Part shown: positions 17,161 to 26,905 of the stretch, piece by piece
How the letters are laid out: every line of letters begins with the position of its first letter
Numbering within the stretch: position 1 is the stretch's first letter
Assembly: GCF_031199965.1 (NCBI RefSeq)
Contig: NZ_CP133605.1
Location: forward strand, 4,752,501-4,816,500
From: Paenibacillus sp. D2_2
Lineage (GTDB): Bacteria > Bacillota > Bacilli > Paenibacillales > Paenibacillaceae
Reading direction: 5' to 3'
Length of the DNA: 64,000 bases
Notes under the pieces: generated by a model
Told to the model about the DNA's origin: nothing
Databases searched by the model: none
The model's input: only the letters and a program-made list of their open reading frames with translations
Position numbers and translations under genes: made by a program

Positions 17161-17731
17161 ACGATTTTAAAACCGGAGATAAGTGCGCGTAGTTCGGATA
17201 CGACCGACGCATTCACTCCGCCCCCTTCTATATATTTGTCAGCCATCTGCTGTCTCACTACACTAATCTTGTCTTGATAATCAGGTGCTTCCCGGTCCGG
17301 GTTCTCCTGCTTGAACTGAATCATCAGAGCCTGTACATGCTGAGGACGCGGCCCCCAGCTGCCAAGTACTTGCCCGCCCATGTCCGTAAAAATAACAATC
17401 GGTACGGAGCGTCCCCCATCGTCAGGAATTGATCCATCGTATCCTGATGCTGCTCAAGAATGAGCACTTCTGTCTCCAGACAGGATTCCTCAAGTGCACG
17501 GAATACCACTGGCACACTGCGGACAACATCGCCACACCAATCTGCCGCAAGGATCAACACCCGCAAGTCATCGCGTGAATTTAAGCTTGTGAAAAACTCA
17601 CGGTCATCTTCATTCATCCAGTTAAAAGCATCGTATCCTGCCGCGAATTCCTCTTTATTCTTCTGCATTCCCTCCATAAACTGCTGAGGTGTAATGCCTT
17701 GTCCAAACTTATGTGCCAGATGGATACTCAC
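17154..17731 (-). pseudogene. Thioredoxin-family protein, frameshifted
   Basis: Two frames form one protein of about 192 residues. The first half has LRVLILAADWCGDVVRSVPV, a thioredoxin fold with WCGDV in place of a CxxC pair, as in the Thioredoxin_9-type family. The second half begins VPIVIFTDMGGQVLGSWGPR, the cis-proline strand, and ends in a helical tail. A single missing base in the five-C run at 17413-17417 explains the break: with six, the segment reads TMGGRSVPIVIF. The start is GTG, overlapping the dedA stop in GTGA, with AGGAG upstream. The reaction catalysed by the family is unproven. Confidence 0.8.
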
Positions 17732-18345
17732 TTTGCATCTCCTTTCTTTTTAGAAGATCCAAACCACTTAATAAGTAGATATACGATAAGTAGAGCGACC
17801 GCAACCAGCAGAATTGGCATAATGTATGGGCCCGCCTTCTCATCAACATGCTTCCATTGATCCCCAAGCAGCATTCCCAAGTATACGAACAAAATCGACC
17901 ACGGGATGACTGCCAGGGTAGTCAGGGTAATAAATTTGCCGATCGGCATCTTGGCCATTCCAGCTGGAATCGAAATCGCATGTCTTGCCACCGGAATGAA
18001 GCGAGCGCTAAAAATGACTCCGGGGCCGTATTTCAAGAACCAGTTCTCAGCGACGTCGATATGCTTTTTATGGATAAAAATATATTTGCCATACTTCTCG
18101 AGAATAGGACGCCCACCGTACCGCCCGATCCAATAAATAAACAATTGCGCAATAACGCCACCCACAACACCGAAAACGACAGCTCCAAAAAAGTTGATCC
18201 GGCCAGTGTGTACCAGGTAACCTCCGTATGCCAATACGATTTCACTTGGAATTATCTCGATCATCAAGCCGAGCATTATACCGAAATATCCCAATTGCTG
18301 GACCCAATCCAACAGAGTACTGATCAAACTAGAAATCCATTCCAC
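17728..18345 (-). CDS. DedA-family membrane protein
   Basis: The roughly 205-residue protein has the SNARE-associated DedA core: EIIPSEIVLAYGG in the first re-entrant region, then FSARFIPVARHAISIPAGMA. That second segment has the conserved F-R-x-P-x-x-R signature. DedA proteins include lipid flippases/scramblases such as UptA and PetA. Which lipid is moved here is unknown. AGGAGAGG lies before the GTG at 18345; an upstream in-frame ATG (18366) would put that site within the gene. It is the first gene of a probable three-gene unit with the thioredoxin-like and MBL genes. Confidence 0.88.
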   Translation of the reverse strand: MEWISSLISTLLDWVQQLGYFGIMLGLMIEIIPSEIVLAYGGYLVHTGRINFFGAVVFGVVGGVIAQLFIYWIGRYGGRPILEKYGKYIFIHKKHIDVAENWFLKYGPGVIFSARFIPVARHAISIPAGMAKMPIGKFITLTTLAVIPWSILFVYLGMLLGDQWKHVDEKAGPYIMPILLVAVALLIVYLLIKWFGSSKKKGDAK

Positions 18346-18483
18346 TGCACGTCCCTCTCCTAACATGTCCTTTTTTCTAATCTATTCTATCACAGCAGAT
18401 GACATGCATTCTACTTGACGCCCCAGCTCCGGTGTCGCCCGTGACAAATCATGCATATGTTGTGGAAAAGGAGGCGCACAACT

Positions 18484-18795
18484 ATGAAGGATTCTCCCGG
18501 CAAACATCGCACTCCCCTGCCGACACCGCGCAAAATACGCAGAGGATGTAGCAAGGAATTATACCGGACTGTTAAGAAGCTGGGCGTTTATATACCGCAG
18601 GACAAAGTCGCTGAAGGGGAGACGTTATACTACAAAAAGGTCATTGGCAACCTACTCTGGATCGCTGAAAATAGCAGCAACCGCAAGGCGCTCGCCGATT
18701 GGTGGGATGAAGCTGTCAGCGAAGATCTGGCAGAGCTGTGGCAAGTCGATCAAGACCATTTAAAAAGAGCATTTCGCAGCTCGTTCGGTGGGTGA
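18484..18795 (+). CDS. Small cytosolic protein of unknown function
   Basis: The 103-residue product begins at an ATG preceded by AAGGAGG nine bases upstream. It is basic at the N-terminus (TPLPTPRKIRRG) and then helical, with KELYRTVKKLGVYIP, GNLLWIAENSSNRKALADWWDEA and an end rich in charge. No membrane segment is present and I do not recognise a family. It is one of the few plus-strand genes here, facing the wzy-like gene. No clear terminator follows. Confidence 0.65.
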   Translation: MKDSPGKHRTPLPTPRKIRRGCSKELYRTVKKLGVYIPQDKVAEGETLYYKKVIGNLLWIAENSSNRKALADWWDEAVSEDLAELWQVDQDHLKRAFRSSFGG

Positions 18796-18872
18796 TGTTC
18801 ATAGGCTGATGGGGCTATCACTTGTTATAAATCCTCTTCACTAGACGATGGAACATGCTGCTGAATATTACT

Positions 18873-21220
18873 TCAGTTCATTTCTGCAGAAAAAGCGTAC
18901 AACTCCCGACCCCTGACTCTGGCTTCCAAAGTTAATCTGAACTTACGATCATTACGCCAAGCCGTATGCTGGGCAACTTGATTAGCTAACCGGGAGTAAT
19001 CACGAAATAACCGGATTCCGGTTCTATTGGTGATCCTGGCCTCATTGTATCTTCCATCTGCCCTTAACCACCTGCTCAGAAGATTCATTTCCTGCAGTGC
19101 ATTCGTCTGAACTGCAGTATTAAAGCGATCCAAAGCCAGGGCCTGTTGTAAAGACGGGAGCGCGCGAAGATCTCCACGCCGCACTGCAACCCTCCCCAGC
19201 GCGGCGAACAGTTCCGGGTTCTCCCGTTCATATCGCAGGCCTTGCTGCAAGAGTGGCATGGCCTCCTGCGGGAGAGAGCGGGCCGCCAAAGCTAGGCGGG
19301 CGGCCGTATTAGCTGGTGAAGCGGTAAGCGATCGCTGCAACAGCAGGGGTTGCTCTGGCCCTGCTGCTGCCTCGGCGCGAGCAAGCAGAAGCTGGCTGGC
19401 CGTTAGGCGCAGCCCAGCTGACTTGCCGCTAGCAGTGCAGCGGCAAGTACTCCTGTCGTCGCAAGACGCAAAGCGGATGCGGTCCCCTTGGTTGTAAGAA
19501 CCGAGAATTTATAACCAAAATATAACGTGGGCACTCCGTAGAATATGCCCTTCAGGCGACGATCCAGAAGGTTAGACTGGCTGAATCTGACCTCTAGATG
19601 CTGCGGTGTAACTACCTCTTGTGAAGAAGCTTGAGGGACAAACGCTGCGGCGGCAAGCATAAATATCAGCACCCAGTACAAGCCATAGCTCATATCAAAA
19701 TCGAACATGCTATGTAGTATTAATACGGTCAAAGAAGGCAATAAGCTGTTACGCGCCCTGTGTGATCGGAGCAACTGCCACACGATAGCTCCCAGCCAGA
19801 TAAGTACGATGATAAGCCCAATCAAACCCAAATCAAGTGCAATATCAATGAGGCCACTATGGACCTCATTGCCGACATATGGACGGCTCTGAACGCTGCG
19901 GAATGAGAGCCGCCAGGTATCTCCGCCTCGACCAATCCAGGGCGAGCGCAGGAACAGCTTCCATGCATCGGCATACATATTCCAGCGCGCGGTGAGCGTT
20001 GCGAAGCGCAGTCCACGCGCAAGCAGCGGGGTGAACGCCAGGAGCAGGCAGAGGCCTGTCACCGATAGGGCCAGCGCTTTGATGCAGGCGTTCTTCCCCA
20101 CGCCCCAAGCGGCCATGAACGGGCCGCTTGAATCCCGCGCCGCGGCGGCGCCATGCGCCCGCCCGCTGCGGTGGGCATGCCCGGACAGAGCAAGTGCAGC
20201 CGCCATTACGGCGGCAAGCAGCAGCAGTCCGGGCAGCGGGGACGGCGCCAGTTGCGCAGCGCTCAACTGGCGGGCAAGCAGCGCAGCGGCGGCGAGGAAC
20301 ACGCCGCTATGCCGCACAAACCTGCGGCGCTCAGCACCGCGCAACAGCATCCAGCCTGCTGCCCATCCAATAGCGCCGGCGATATACGCGCCGCGCGACT
20401 CCGTCAGCAGCAGGCAGAGCAGGAGCAACAGCACCTGTGCTCCGCCCAATTGTCCCTTCCATCCGGCGGAACGTGTGAAGTCAGAGCCGGGCCGGCGGAC
20501 AAGAAGCAGCAACCGCTCCAATAGCAAGGCCGCTGCGACGGCTCCGAAAGTATTCGGATATTGCAGTAATCCGCCCAGCCTTGCCCCTATGAAGCTAACC
20601 TCACTATCCCCTGTGCGTAATATCGCATAAGGTACGGTAACAACGCCCAAAACAGATCCAACTGCAGACAAACTTAATAACCAAGCGGTCCAGGACAGAC
20701 CTTGTTGGATAAACTTCCTCCCCCTCTCCCGATTGTCCATAACCAGCCTGTACATTGCTAACCCCAGCAGAGCATAGAACAACCACTCTAGCGTAGCAAC
20801 CATCGTTGCATACGCCGATAAACGTACAGACAACACCACCATATGTAAGCTATACATCCCCGCAATAACGAATGGCGCGCTACAAATCCATACATGCAAG
20901 TAAGGAATTCGTTGGACGAGGGAAGGATTGGAAAGCGGAGGCACAATTTTTTTATTATAGTAGTTACCGATGATCCATTTCATCAGAAATCCGACAACAA
21001 CAAGAAATGCGCTAACAAACCATAAACTCATCAGGGTCAAGGATGGAATACTGTCTGTGAAGAACATTCCACTATTCAGGCCAATAGCCAGAATAGTGAT
21101 CCATACGAACCAGCCCAGCCCCCCGCCAGATACCAACGGATTGACCAGGATAATATAGGTGTCCAACAGCCGCCTGGTCGGTGTCATAGCCCTTTCTTTT
21201 TCAAAGATCATTCTCCACAT
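18873..21220 (-). pseudogene. O-antigen ligase/polymerase (Wzy_C) with C-terminal TPR region, frameshifted
   Basis: The reconstructed protein is about 782 residues. Roughly 12 membrane helices include the Wzy_C core, LLTESRGAYIAGAIGW, and the large loop YVGNEVHSGLIDIALDLG. A soluble tail follows with tetratricopeptide-like repeats (GLRYERENPELFAALGRVA; SLQQALALDRFNTAV). The frame ends early at 19403, and the tail continues one frame over. Adding one base near 19433 (GCGGCAAG to GCGGCAAAG) joins them. Start 21220 follows AGAGGGGG. Such proteins polymerise or ligate surface glycans; with no glycosyltransferases nearby, the glycan is unknown. The 20.0-20.6 kb part is markedly GC-rich. Confidence 0.8.
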
Positions 21221-21332
21221 TCTTACTTCCCCCTCTCCACGGTAAAGTCTATTAAGATCGAGCGAATACACCGAAGTGAGTAATAATTTATGTGCAGCTG
21301 TCCATACACAAATCTCACGGGGTAACAAGCAC

Positions 21333-21360
21333 AAAAAGGCCAACACATATAGTGTTGACC
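21333..21360 (-). terminator. Terminator after the methyltransferase gene
   Basis: On the minus strand GGTCAACAC, loop TATAT, GTGTTGGCC, then five Ts. Confidence 0.8.
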
Positions 21361-21418
21361 TGAAATCACGACTGCAAACCGCTGATTCATGTTGAGTCCG
21401 CGCGGCTTTTTTCTATTC

Positions 21419-22587
21419 TTATTCTTCTGAGGGTAGAAGATCCCGGCAAGCTCTCTCCAAATAGGGTGAGGCGCCAAGAAAATCACGAAACGCTGTATAT
21501 TCGCGCCACAACGAGGCGGTATTTCCAGCTGATGACTTCACCGCTCGGATCAGAATATTCTTTGGCGTATGCTCCATATCAATAAATTCAAGCAACTGCG
21601 TCTTGTATCCTAGAATATCCAGCAACTTAGCCCGAATTCCGTCTGTAGCCAGTGCGGAGAAACGCTCCTTCAGAATGCCATGGCTGAGTAGCGGCTCCAT
21701 CACATCATTTCGGACCTGAGCGAACAATTCATGCTGACAGCAAGGCACAGATAAAATCACGGAAGCATCCCAGCGTACGGCCTTCTCCAGCGCGGCATCG
21801 GTTGCCGTATCACAAGCATGCAGCGTAACGACCATATCCACCTTGTTCAGTTCGTCATACTCAGCAATGTCGCCGACGAGAAAGCGCAAATTGTTATATT
21901 CCAGTTTCTCAGCCAGTGCACTGCAATGCTCGATTACATCCGCCTTCAGGTCGAGACCAACGACCTTGAGCTCCCTGCGCTGCTCGACCGACAAATAGTG
22001 ATAGAGCGCAAAGGTCAGATAAGACTTGCCGCAGCCGAAATCCACGATTGTAAGCGGTCGGTCCTCAGGCAAATGAGGCATGACATCTTGAACCATTTCA
22101 AGGAAGCGGTTGATCTGCCGGAATTTATCGTATTTCTTCGCTAGTACCTTCCCATCTCGGTTCATAATACCGAGCTCAATTAGGAAAGGAACAGGCTTTC
22201 CATCCTCCAGAATGTATTCCTTACGACGGTTATGAAGCAAGGAACCCGGCTTCTTGCTCGGCGACTTTGTCAAAATCGACACTTTGTATTTCTTACTGAT
22301 CAGCACCTGATAGTCGGCTGTCTCCGTACAGAGCAGTCCTTGCCGGAAAGTCTCTTCGAATTGATTCATTAGATGCATGACCAATTGTTCAGCGGGTATA
22401 TTCTCATGCGTCACTTTTTTACTGTAATAATAAGTGAACTGATAATGCAGCTGCTGCTTCAACAGGGCAGGTTTAATAGTTACCTTGCTGTATTCCGTAT
22501 CCCGGGCTTGCGCCGCTGGCTGAGCGTCGCAGTAATCAAACTGCCCTCCTGAGCAATTTGTTCTATAAGGTGTCTTAGTGCTTCCAT
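21419..22587 (-). pseudogene. Class I SAM-dependent methyltransferase (Methyltransf_32 type), frameshifted near N-terminus
   Basis: The main frame contains the SAM-binding motif I as TIVDFGCGKSYLTFALYHYL, an acidic VVGLDLK motif II and TLHACDTATD. VPCCQH follows, the pattern of PF13679-type methyltransferases, possibly acting on RNA. As a TTG-started frame it has 347 residues, but the upstream sequence encodes MEALRHLIEQIAQEGSLI from ATG 22587 in a neighbouring frame. One extra base near 22516 would fuse them into a 389-residue protein. The substrate is unknown. A terminator follows the gene and no operon partner is apparent. Confidence 0.75.
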
Positions 22588-22630
22588 GAATCTATAACAG
22601 CTCACTTTCATTCCAAATATACATATTGTT

Positions 22631-22675
22631 AAAGAGGTTGTTCAAAAAGCCCTCTTTTGATTACGCACTTATAGT
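22631..22675 (+). repeat. Minimal deletion form of the dispersed repeat
   Basis: AGAGGTTGTTCAAAAAGCCC, then TCTTTTGATTACGCACTTATAG: the left terminus is joined directly to the right-terminal ACGCACTTATA, about 45 bases in all. Confidence 0.65.
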
Positions 22676-23313
22676 TTCTCTACTTCCTCAAGGCCTTCAC
22701 GGACTTCATTCAAGGGGAGTCCTCCTTCACGAAGCCGATCAGGTTCATACTGCAGCAGACGCTCATAGAAAGCTAGAGCCTGCTGCTTGGGGATCGCTTC
22801 GGCCTTTAGTAGACGATACAATACATTCTCAGCCTGATCGAACCTACTACGGGCCTCTTCATAATCGAGCATTAGAAGCTCAGTATCCACGGGTAGACGA
22901 TAATCCTTGAGACGTGACTGTAGCTTGGCTATCTCTGCCTCTATGTTCCATATCGATTGATCGGCGCCATGCAGGTCAGCAGCCAGATAGAGATGGAGCG
23001 ACTTCATAAGCCGGAACAGCCCCTCATCCCCACGTCCCTGGGCGATATAGATATCCCCCTCCTCCTGCAATAGCCTTGCCAAGCTCTGCAGCTTATCGGC
23101 CTCTACTTTCCCGCCGGTGCGGAATATTTCCACAAGATCACGGGCAGACAGAGAACCGATCATCTTCGAATTCAGCCTGAACTGCCCTTTATACAGATCG
23201 TCAAGCTTCCACAGCGCTTCTATCAGCTTGTTCTGCTGCTTCAATCCGAACACTTGACCGATGACGTCCAGCATTTCTTCGATCATGCGGACTAGATAAT
23301 CCCTCCTCAGCAT
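22669..23313 (-). CDS. DUF6483 family protein
   Basis: A helical cytosolic protein of about 214 residues. It starts LRRDYLVRMIEEMLDVIGQVFGL and continues with LWKLDDLYKGQFRLNSKMI, the pattern of DUF6483 proteins found across Firmicutes. The C-terminal part resembles a tetratricopeptide-like helical array. The function is unknown. Two starts are possible: ATG 23313, or a GTG at 23331. It lies upstream of the methyltransferase on the same strand, with a repeat remnant touching its stop. Confidence 0.75.
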   Translation of the reverse strand: MLRRDYLVRMIEEMLDVIGQVFGLKQQNKLIEALWKLDDLYKGQFRLNSKMIGSLSARDLVEIFRTGGKVEADKLQSLARLLQEEGDIYIAQGRGDEGLFRLMKSLHLYLAADLHGADQSIWNIEAEIAKLQSRLKDYRLPVDTELLMLDYEEARSRFDQAENVLYRLLKAEAIPKQQALAFYERLLQYEPDRLREGGLPLNEVREGLEEVEKL

Positions 23314-23383
23314 TATAACCAGTCCCTTCACCGAACTTTACATTCAGAAATAACGTACCCATGTGGCAGAATCCATCAGCATC

Positions 23384-24172
23384 CTATGCGAGATTCCTCA
23401 TAAAATCACTAATAACAGCGGCGAGTTGGTCTGGAGCTTCATACATACCCATATGACCGGCACCTTTAATAACCGCCTTGAATACCCGGTCACCTTCAGC
23501 CGTAAATGTGCGCTCCAAAGGAATAACTCCATCGTTCTCCCCAGCAACGAGCAGGATTGGAAAATCGGACTGGGTCAGCACTTCGCGCCGATCCACGCGC
23601 TCACGCATAGCTAGAGCTGCACCTTGCGCTCCTTGCGGCGGAGTAAGATAACCGATCTCCCTAGCCCGGTTCACATCCTGCGCCATCGTCTGAAGATGTA
23701 TCGGCGCGAACAATCCGGGTACCAGACCATCGACGAAAGCATTTATCCCCTCATTTTGTATTTTCTCCACCGCTTTAAGTCGCTTCACCTTCGCCTCTTC
23801 ACTGTCCGGATAAGGGGTTGAATGAATCAATCCGAATCCGTTCAAGCGGGATGAATATCGTTCTACTAAAGACAAGGCAATGTAGCCTCCAAGGGAATGA
23901 CCCAAAAGTGTATACTCCGAGACACCCAACTGCTCCATCAATGCGGCGATATCATCCGCCATCTGTTCAATCGTATAGGGACCCACTGGAGCATCGGATG
24001 CGCCATGTCCGCGTAGATCAGGCATAACAACGCGATATTCCTTGGATAATAGAGGGGCAAGCCTCTCCCAATAGGCCGAGCTACCACAGAAGCCGTGCAG
24101 CAATACGATCGTCGGCCCCTGTCCTTGCTCCTGATAGGCTACAGATATCCCATTTGCTAATATGCTTGTCAT
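23384..24172 (-). CDS. Alpha/beta hydrolase
   Basis: The 262-residue protein has the oxyanion-region LLHGFCGSSAYW, the nucleophile elbow GHSLGG (about residue 95), an acidic residue in the VAGENDGVIP loop and the catalytic histidine in GAGHMGMYEAP. Length and layout fit the haloperoxidase/epoxide-hydrolase-like subgroup that also includes carboxylesterases. The substrate cannot be inferred. It is flanked by DUF6483 and yyaC on the same strand, with short gaps and no obvious terminator. Confidence 0.88.
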   Translation of the reverse strand: MTSILANGISVAYQEQGQGPTIVLLHGFCGSSAYWERLAPLLSKEYRVVMPDLRGHGASDAPVGPYTIEQMADDIAALMEQLGVSEYTLLGHSLGGYIALSLVERYSSRLNGFGLIHSTPYPDSEEAKVKRLKAVEKIQNEGINAFVDGLVPGLFAPIHLQTMAQDVNRAREIGYLTPPQGAQGAALAMRERVDRREVLTQSDFPILLVAGENDGVIPLERTFTAEGDRVFKAVIKGAGHMGMYEAPDQLAAVISDFMRNLA

Positions 24173-24212
24173 AATAAATCCCCTCTCTATCGCTTAATAT
24201 TTCATAGAATCA

Positions 24213-24746
24213 TCACTTGAATGTCGTGACGATCCCTCTCGTAATCTCTTCTGCCATCTGAATCACCTTATATAATGAGGTCATTTGCAACGTCCAATAC
24301 GGCTTGGGACCCTTCACATTAACGACTGCAGCCACGCTATAATGCCCTGCCGCCGGCAGCGGGTATCCTACCGATTGCGCCGGGAACAAAGGCTGGGCAG
24401 ACACCAGATAACAGCCTACAGAAGCGGGGGCGCCCAAGCTGGCGTCGATGGCCACGATAATATGATCATCAGGGATAGCCGCCAATCGCAGCTCCAAATT
24501 ATCCGCATCACAAGGATGCTGCAATGTACCAACCACATTGACGAAGCCCTGCTCCTCAAGCCGGGAGCCGACGAGTGGACCCAGCGCGTCGCCAGTAGAG
24601 CGGTCTGTCCCAATACATAAGAAGGTCATCTTCTCTCCTTCGTGCTGCTTACGAATTTCCCGGAAGAAGCCTGCCAGCTCGCTGCCAGCAATTCTTCTTC
24701 GCTCTGTTTCCAAGACAGACATTTCCCATGAATCATTGCTTCCCAT
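24213..24746 (-). CDS. yyaC: Spore protease-like protein YyaC
   Basis: The 177-residue protein contains FLCIGTDRSTGDALGPLVGS, the diagnostic motif of YyaC (DUF1256). This family is related in fold to the germination protease GPR and hydrogenase maturation proteases. AIDASLGAPASVG carries a second conserved acidic site. YyaC is a sporulation-associated protein of unproven activity, so its presence supports a spore former. GGAGG lies six to seven bases before the ATG. A short hairpin AGAGGTT/AACCTCT with four Ts at 24810-24830 lies upstream. Confidence 0.88.
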   Translation of the reverse strand: MGSNDSWEMSVLETERRRIAGSELAGFFREIRKQHEGEKMTFLCIGTDRSTGDALGPLVGSRLEEQGFVNVVGTLQHPCDADNLELRLAAIPDDHIIVAIDASLGAPASVGCYLVSAQPLFPAQSVGYPLPAAGHYSVAAVVNVKGPKPYWTLQMTSLYKVIQMAEEITRGIVTTFK

Positions 24747-24978
24747 GCTTCGCCTCCCCCTGCCAACTTACCATGATTGTACATTACGAATACCTGATCC
24801 GCAAAATGCAGAGGTTCGCTAACCTCTTTTACATCACTAAAGTATAGTACTTTGTTTCCATCATAGCTATACAGGCTTTACAGGATCATGATTTCACCAA
24901 TTGGGGAATAATGAGTGTGCGCTTGGGACAGAAAGATAGATAGAGAGCAGAAATGATTCAGAGAAGGAGCGGTGCAAC

Positions 24979-25203
24979 ATGAGTAGCAAAACCCCCGAAG
25001 AATGGCAAGGGGAATATGTCATGGAACAGATCAACAATGCACTGGAAGGAGAATATCCCGAACATAAACCTATTGAAGAAGCCGAGAACGGCTCGATGGT
25101 CAATGATATGGAGGATTTGATCCAACTCGGAGAGGATATGGAGCAGATGAAGACGCAGCAAGAGGATGAAGAACAAGGCCTTAGACAGGATCCTGAACAG
25201 TAG
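24979..25203 (+). CDS. Small acidic protein of unknown function
   Basis: A 74-residue, strongly acidic, methionine- and glutamate-rich soluble protein (PEEWQGEYVMEQI; MEDLIQLGEDMEQMKTQ). The ATG follows AAGGAGCGG at good spacing. A deletion form of the dispersed repeat begins six bases after its stop, then a strong terminator. I recognise no family. Expression in sporulation is possible given yyaC next door, but nothing in the sequence shows it. Confidence 0.65.
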   Translation: MSSKTPEEWQGEYVMEQINNALEGEYPEHKPIEEAENGSMVNDMEDLIQLGEDMEQMKTQQEDEEQGLRQDPEQ

Positions 25204-25208
25204 CTTGA

Positions 25209-25315
25209 TAGAGGCTGTTCAAAAAGTCCACTTTTGACCACGAAGTGAATCAGGAATCTATTGGACATCGAACCTTCTCGGTGCTAAAAGCGGCCTTTTG
25301 AACACACACTAGTAG
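25209..25315 (+). repeat. Internal-deletion copy of the dispersed repeat
   Basis: About 105 bases. The left half GAGGCTGTTCAAAAAGTCC to GGACATCGAA is joined to CCTTCTCGGTGCTAAAAGC and TTTTGAACACACACTAG. The roughly 80-base central part of the long copies is missing. Confidence 0.8.
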
Positions 25316-25339
25316 TTTCTTTGCTACTCCTAATTTTAA

Positions 25340-25387
25340 TAAAAACAGCTCCGAGACCTATCCTTAAATAGGCCCGGAGCTGTTTTA
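25340..25387. terminator. Bidirectional terminator
   Basis: AAAACAGCTCCG pairs with CGGAGCTGTTTT, with an inner CCTAT/ATAGG stem. It lies between the convergent small acidic gene and the DUF948 gene. Confidence 0.85.
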
Positions 25388-25412
25388 TTATCACAGAGAT
25401 TTCGTTATTCGT

Positions 25413-25913
25413 TCAGGAACGATATTTCTGCCATACACTAGCAGCAACATCTACCCATTTGACCCAACCCGGCGGCTTATTCTCCGGACCCACAGGTAGA
25501 GCGGACGGAGCTTCCTGAACTGGCGGGGCAACAGGTTCCTGGGGCGTCTCTCGTTCAGCACGACGTGCTCGCTTGGCAGCCCGGGGCGAATTTTTCACCC
25601 TGTCGATCAGAGCGGTTGATACCTGCTTGGTAGCCAGGGTAACCTCATTCAGAACCTCTCCAACATTTTTAACGGACTCCAGCACGGGATCGATCTGCTC
25701 CATCTTATGCTGTAAATCCCCCGTAATATCATTAGCTTGTCTAACGACACCTTTAATTTCCGTACTTAGTTCACTAACTGTTTCTTTAATTTCCTGCAAT
25801 GTTTCCGTAGTCTGATTCAATGATTTTTGCGCCGACTGCAGCGTTCTGACCAGGAAGACGACCAGAACTACAAAGGCAAGTGCGATAAGCGCGACGCTAA
25901 TTTGCCAGATCAT
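25413..25913 (-). CDS. DUF948 membrane-anchored protein, YtxG-like
   Basis: The 166-residue protein has one N-terminal membrane helix (ISVALIALAFVVLVVFLV) and a long coiled-coil region resembling methyl-accepting-protein helices (TTETLQEIKETVSELSTEI). A basic and proline-rich segment and a conserved-looking KWVDVAASVWQ tail follow. DUF948 proteins such as Bacillus YtxG are general-stress proteins of unknown mechanism. The gene is single with a terminator downstream. The 215-base gap to the next gene shows only a weak hairpin near 26078-26116. Confidence 0.82.
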   Translation of the reverse strand: MIWQISVALIALAFVVLVVFLVRTLQSAQKSLNQTTETLQEIKETVSELSTEIKGVVRQANDITGDLQHKMEQIDPVLESVKNVGEVLNEVTLATKQVSTALIDRVKNSPRAAKRARRAERETPQEPVAPPVQEAPSALPVGPENKPPGWVKWVDVAASVWQKYRS

Positions 25914-26129
25914 CTCTCAACCTCGCTTTCTGACTATGTACTTTTGTTCCAAGAACACCATTTCACAAACATCTCTCATATAACACTATACAATATTTTA
26001 CTATGTAAGAGTGAGCCTTCTCATGTTAAACTGCCATTTATATTTTCTACTCCAGAAAATCTGCAGGCGATATAATGCAACAGGCCCGCTGGATGAAACC
26101 CAGACGAGCCTGCTCTAAAATGTAAAATG

Positions 26130-26702
26130 CTATGCGGACCGAAGATAATTAATAAGCTCCAGCCAATCTACTGAAAATTTGATACGTACTAATTTACCCG
26201 GAAAGTCAACTTCATCGATGGTAATGAGCTTGGGAATATATGAAGCGACATTGATATCCAGCGGCTCCAGCCCGAACTGTTCAGGAGGAATGGATATGTG
26301 GCGTATCTTTACCGATTCTGGCCGCAAAGAGAGGATTCCCTTAGAGTAATCGATCCGGTACTGGACCTTGGCTCCCACATCAAGGAATTTCCAGCTTCCG
26401 TTGAGATTCGCAATAACCTCGTTTCCATTCAGCCTGAATTCAGCCCCCTTAACCTGGATAGGCAAGTCATGATTAGCCATATAATCAATGATCCCCTGCT
26501 TCGCCAGATTGTTCACATCACTCTCTGAGAGGATCAGTTCTGTGTTCCGATTCTCTGCCATCTGAATCAGCTTACCCTTCCAATCAACTTCCGAATAATT
26601 CATGTCTAACGTGCGTGACGGCCTGACATACAGCACAGCCGCAACGATAACTACAATAAGAAAAATCAAAATGCCACCTATGATTAATCTGCCTTTACGC
26701 AT
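26130..26702 (-). CDS. Membrane-anchored DUF2140-like protein (YpmS type)
   Basis: The 190-residue protein has one N-terminal signal anchor (IIGGILIFLIVVIVAAVLYV) and an extracellular domain. ELILSESDVNNLAK, GAEFRLNGNEVIANLNG and DWLELINYL match the YpmS/DUF2140 layout of beta strands around a short helix. The role of the family is unknown. The start lies at an ATG with GAGGAG upstream. It is probably a single gene. Confidence 0.65.
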   Translation of the reverse strand: MRKGRLIIGGILIFLIVVIVAAVLYVRPSRTLDMNYSEVDWKGKLIQMAENRNTELILSESDVNNLAKQGIIDYMANHDLPIQVKGAEFRLNGNEVIANLNGSWKFLDVGAKVQYRIDYSKGILSLRPESVKIRHISIPPEQFGLEPLDINVASYIPKLITIDEVDFPGKLVRIKFSVDWLELINYLRSA

Positions 26703-26856
26703 AATAATGCTCCTCTTTTAATGTTGAATTTATTGATCCCGTGATCTCACCATCAAGCTCTTCTTCATAATGCCTATAAAATATGGTCAGTTCAATTCAC
26801 CTCTATAGAGTTTATTACATGAATAGCAGGATTTCAAAAAAATAACCACAGCACAT

Positions 26857-26885
26857 AAAAAGCCGCCGAGAATATTCCCGGCAGC
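26857..26885 (-). terminator. Terminator after the NlpC/P60 gene
   Basis: On the minus strand GCTGCCGGGAATATTC pairs with its near-complement TCGGCGGC, and five Ts follow. Confidence 0.65.
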
Positions 26886-26905
26886 TGACTCTTATAAAAT
26901 GCCAT

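Noticed and set aside
19992..20630. 212-codon plus-strand frame inside the wzy-like gene
   Set aside because: It is antisense to a membrane protein with clear motifs, lacks a ribosome site, and owes its length to the local GC richness.
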